Below are positions 5,637 to 6,128 of a stretch of DNA of 6,128 nt, in pieces. The number at the start of each line of letters is the position of its first letter. The first letter of the stretch is position 1. The position numbers and the translations under genes are program-made. This DNA comes from DSUN01 sp035527715 (GTDB lineage: Bacteria > Planctomycetota > PUPC01 > DSUN01). The stretch lies in contig DATKZY010000140.1 in assembly GCA_035527715.1 (NCBI GenBank), positions 1 to 6,128 on the forward strand, given 5' to 3'. The notes under the pieces were generated by a model that worked only from the letters and a program-made list of their open reading frames with translations, did not search any database and was not told the DNA's origin.

Positions 5637-6043
5637 GCCGCGTAGTCCCCGACACCAACGTGGCCATCTCTGCAACCTTCTGGCGGGGTCACCCGAGGCG
5701 CATCTTCGACCTCGCACGGCGGGGCCGGCTCATCCTTGTGTCCAGCGCCCCGATCGAGGCCGAGCTGATCCGCGTCCTGTCCTACCCGAAGTTCGGGCTC
5801 ACCGCCGCCGAAATCCTCCCCATCGTCAGAGACATCCGGGGGGTTGCCCAATCCATCCACGTGACCAGCAACGTGCGCATCATCGCTGACGATCCCGCCG
5901 ACAACGCCTTCCTCGAATGCGCCCTCGACGGAGAGGCCGACTACATCGTGTCCGGCGACCATCACCTCCTATCCCTCGGGAGCTTCCGCGGGATCGCCAT
6001 CCTGCGCCCAAGGGACTTCCTCGTCAAGGTAGGCTTCATCTGA
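5633..6043 (+). CDS. PIN-domain toxin (putative ribonuclease, COG1569/TIGR00305-type)
   Basis: A 136-residue PIN-domain nuclease, predicted to cleave RNA with Mg2+ when not bound by its antitoxin. The four acidic positions expected in the active site are present: Asp7 (PDTNV), Glu44 (IEAELIRVLSYPKF), Asp90 (DDPADNAFLECAL) and Asp109 (VSGDHHLLSL). The YPKF segment and the SGDHHLL ending are characteristic of the 'putative toxin-antitoxin system toxin component, PIN family' group. Full length for that group, with no sign of decay. The GTG start overlaps the antitoxin stop by 4 nt and has no separate promoter, so it depends on translation of the antitoxin. No terminator is seen; a C-rich repeat begins just after the stop. 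Confidence 0.93.
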   Translation: MSRVVPDTNVAISATFWRGHPRRIFDLARRGRLILVSSAPIEAELIRVLSYPKFGLTAAEILPIVRDIRGVAQSIHVTSNVRIIADDPADNAFLECALDGEADYIVSGDHHLLSLGSFRGIAILRPRDFLVKVGFI

Positions 6044-6049
6044 GTCTTC

Positions 6050-6128
6050 CCTGCCCCCCTGCCTCCTGCCGACCCCTCTTGTGCCTTCCCCCCAACACCG
6101 AACACCGACAACCGAACACCTTTCTTCG
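6050..6128. repeat. Low-complexity C-rich repeat tract, copy B (runs off window)
   Basis: CCTGCCTCCTGCCGAC (6058-6073), CCCCCAACACCGAACACC (6089-6106) and the 25-nt CACCGAACACC...CCGAACACC block (6096-6120) are identical to blocks of the tract at 4786-4998 and in the same orientation. It starts within 10 nt of the toxin stop codon and continues past the window end. Confidence 0.8.

Overview
This is a GC-rich bacterial fragment, densely coding on both strands in its first three quarters. The gene content (a ThuA-like protein beside a Gfo/Idh/MocA oxidoreductase), short intergenic regions rich in hairpins, and C-rich 'CCGAACACC'-type dispersed repeats fit an environmental member of the PVC group, most likely Planctomycetota. 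That assignment is inferred from style only; no marker gene is present.

Layout. Positions 1-172 hold no gene but contain a very long imperfect inverted repeat and a second overlapping hairpin. A minus-strand cluster follows, read from right to left: a Gfo/Idh/MocA oxidoreductase (1704-2672), a class I SAM-dependent methyltransferase 19 nt downstream (1013-1684), and a ThuA-like protein (173-907) that has its own near-consensus promoter. The divergent intergenic region (2673-2960) carries the oxidoreductase promoter, with 21-bp-spaced direct repeats just upstream of it. It also carries a structured leader for a small plus-strand double zinc-ribbon protein (2961-3287), which ends in a strong terminator. 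A family GT4-type glycosyltransferase (3394-4485) follows and may be transcribed as a leaderless mRNA.

Positions 4486-5015 contain no gene. They hold a tandem-plus-inverted 13-bp repeat hairpin, two related palindromes built on the CTGTATCA/TGATACAG motif, and a low-complexity pyrimidine-rich repeat tract. After a good promoter comes a three-gene module: an antitoxin-like small protein (5121-5366), an AbrB-like antitoxin (5412-5636) and a PIN-domain toxin (5633-6043) that overlaps the antitoxin by 4 nt. The same low-complexity repeat returns right after the toxin and runs off the window, so the toxin-antitoxin module sits between two direct copies.

How the genes work together. The oxidoreductase and ThuA-like pair parallels the thuB/thuA pairing known from sugar (trehalose/disaccharide) catabolism through keto-sugars in rhizobia. 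The substrate here cannot be read from sequence. The last three genes look like a stability module made of one complete toxin-antitoxin pair plus an apparently orphan antitoxin. I see no unambiguous new system. The best leads are the repeat-bracketed toxin-antitoxin module, the structured leader before the zinc-ribbon gene, and the 21-bp direct repeats at the oxidoreductase promoter.
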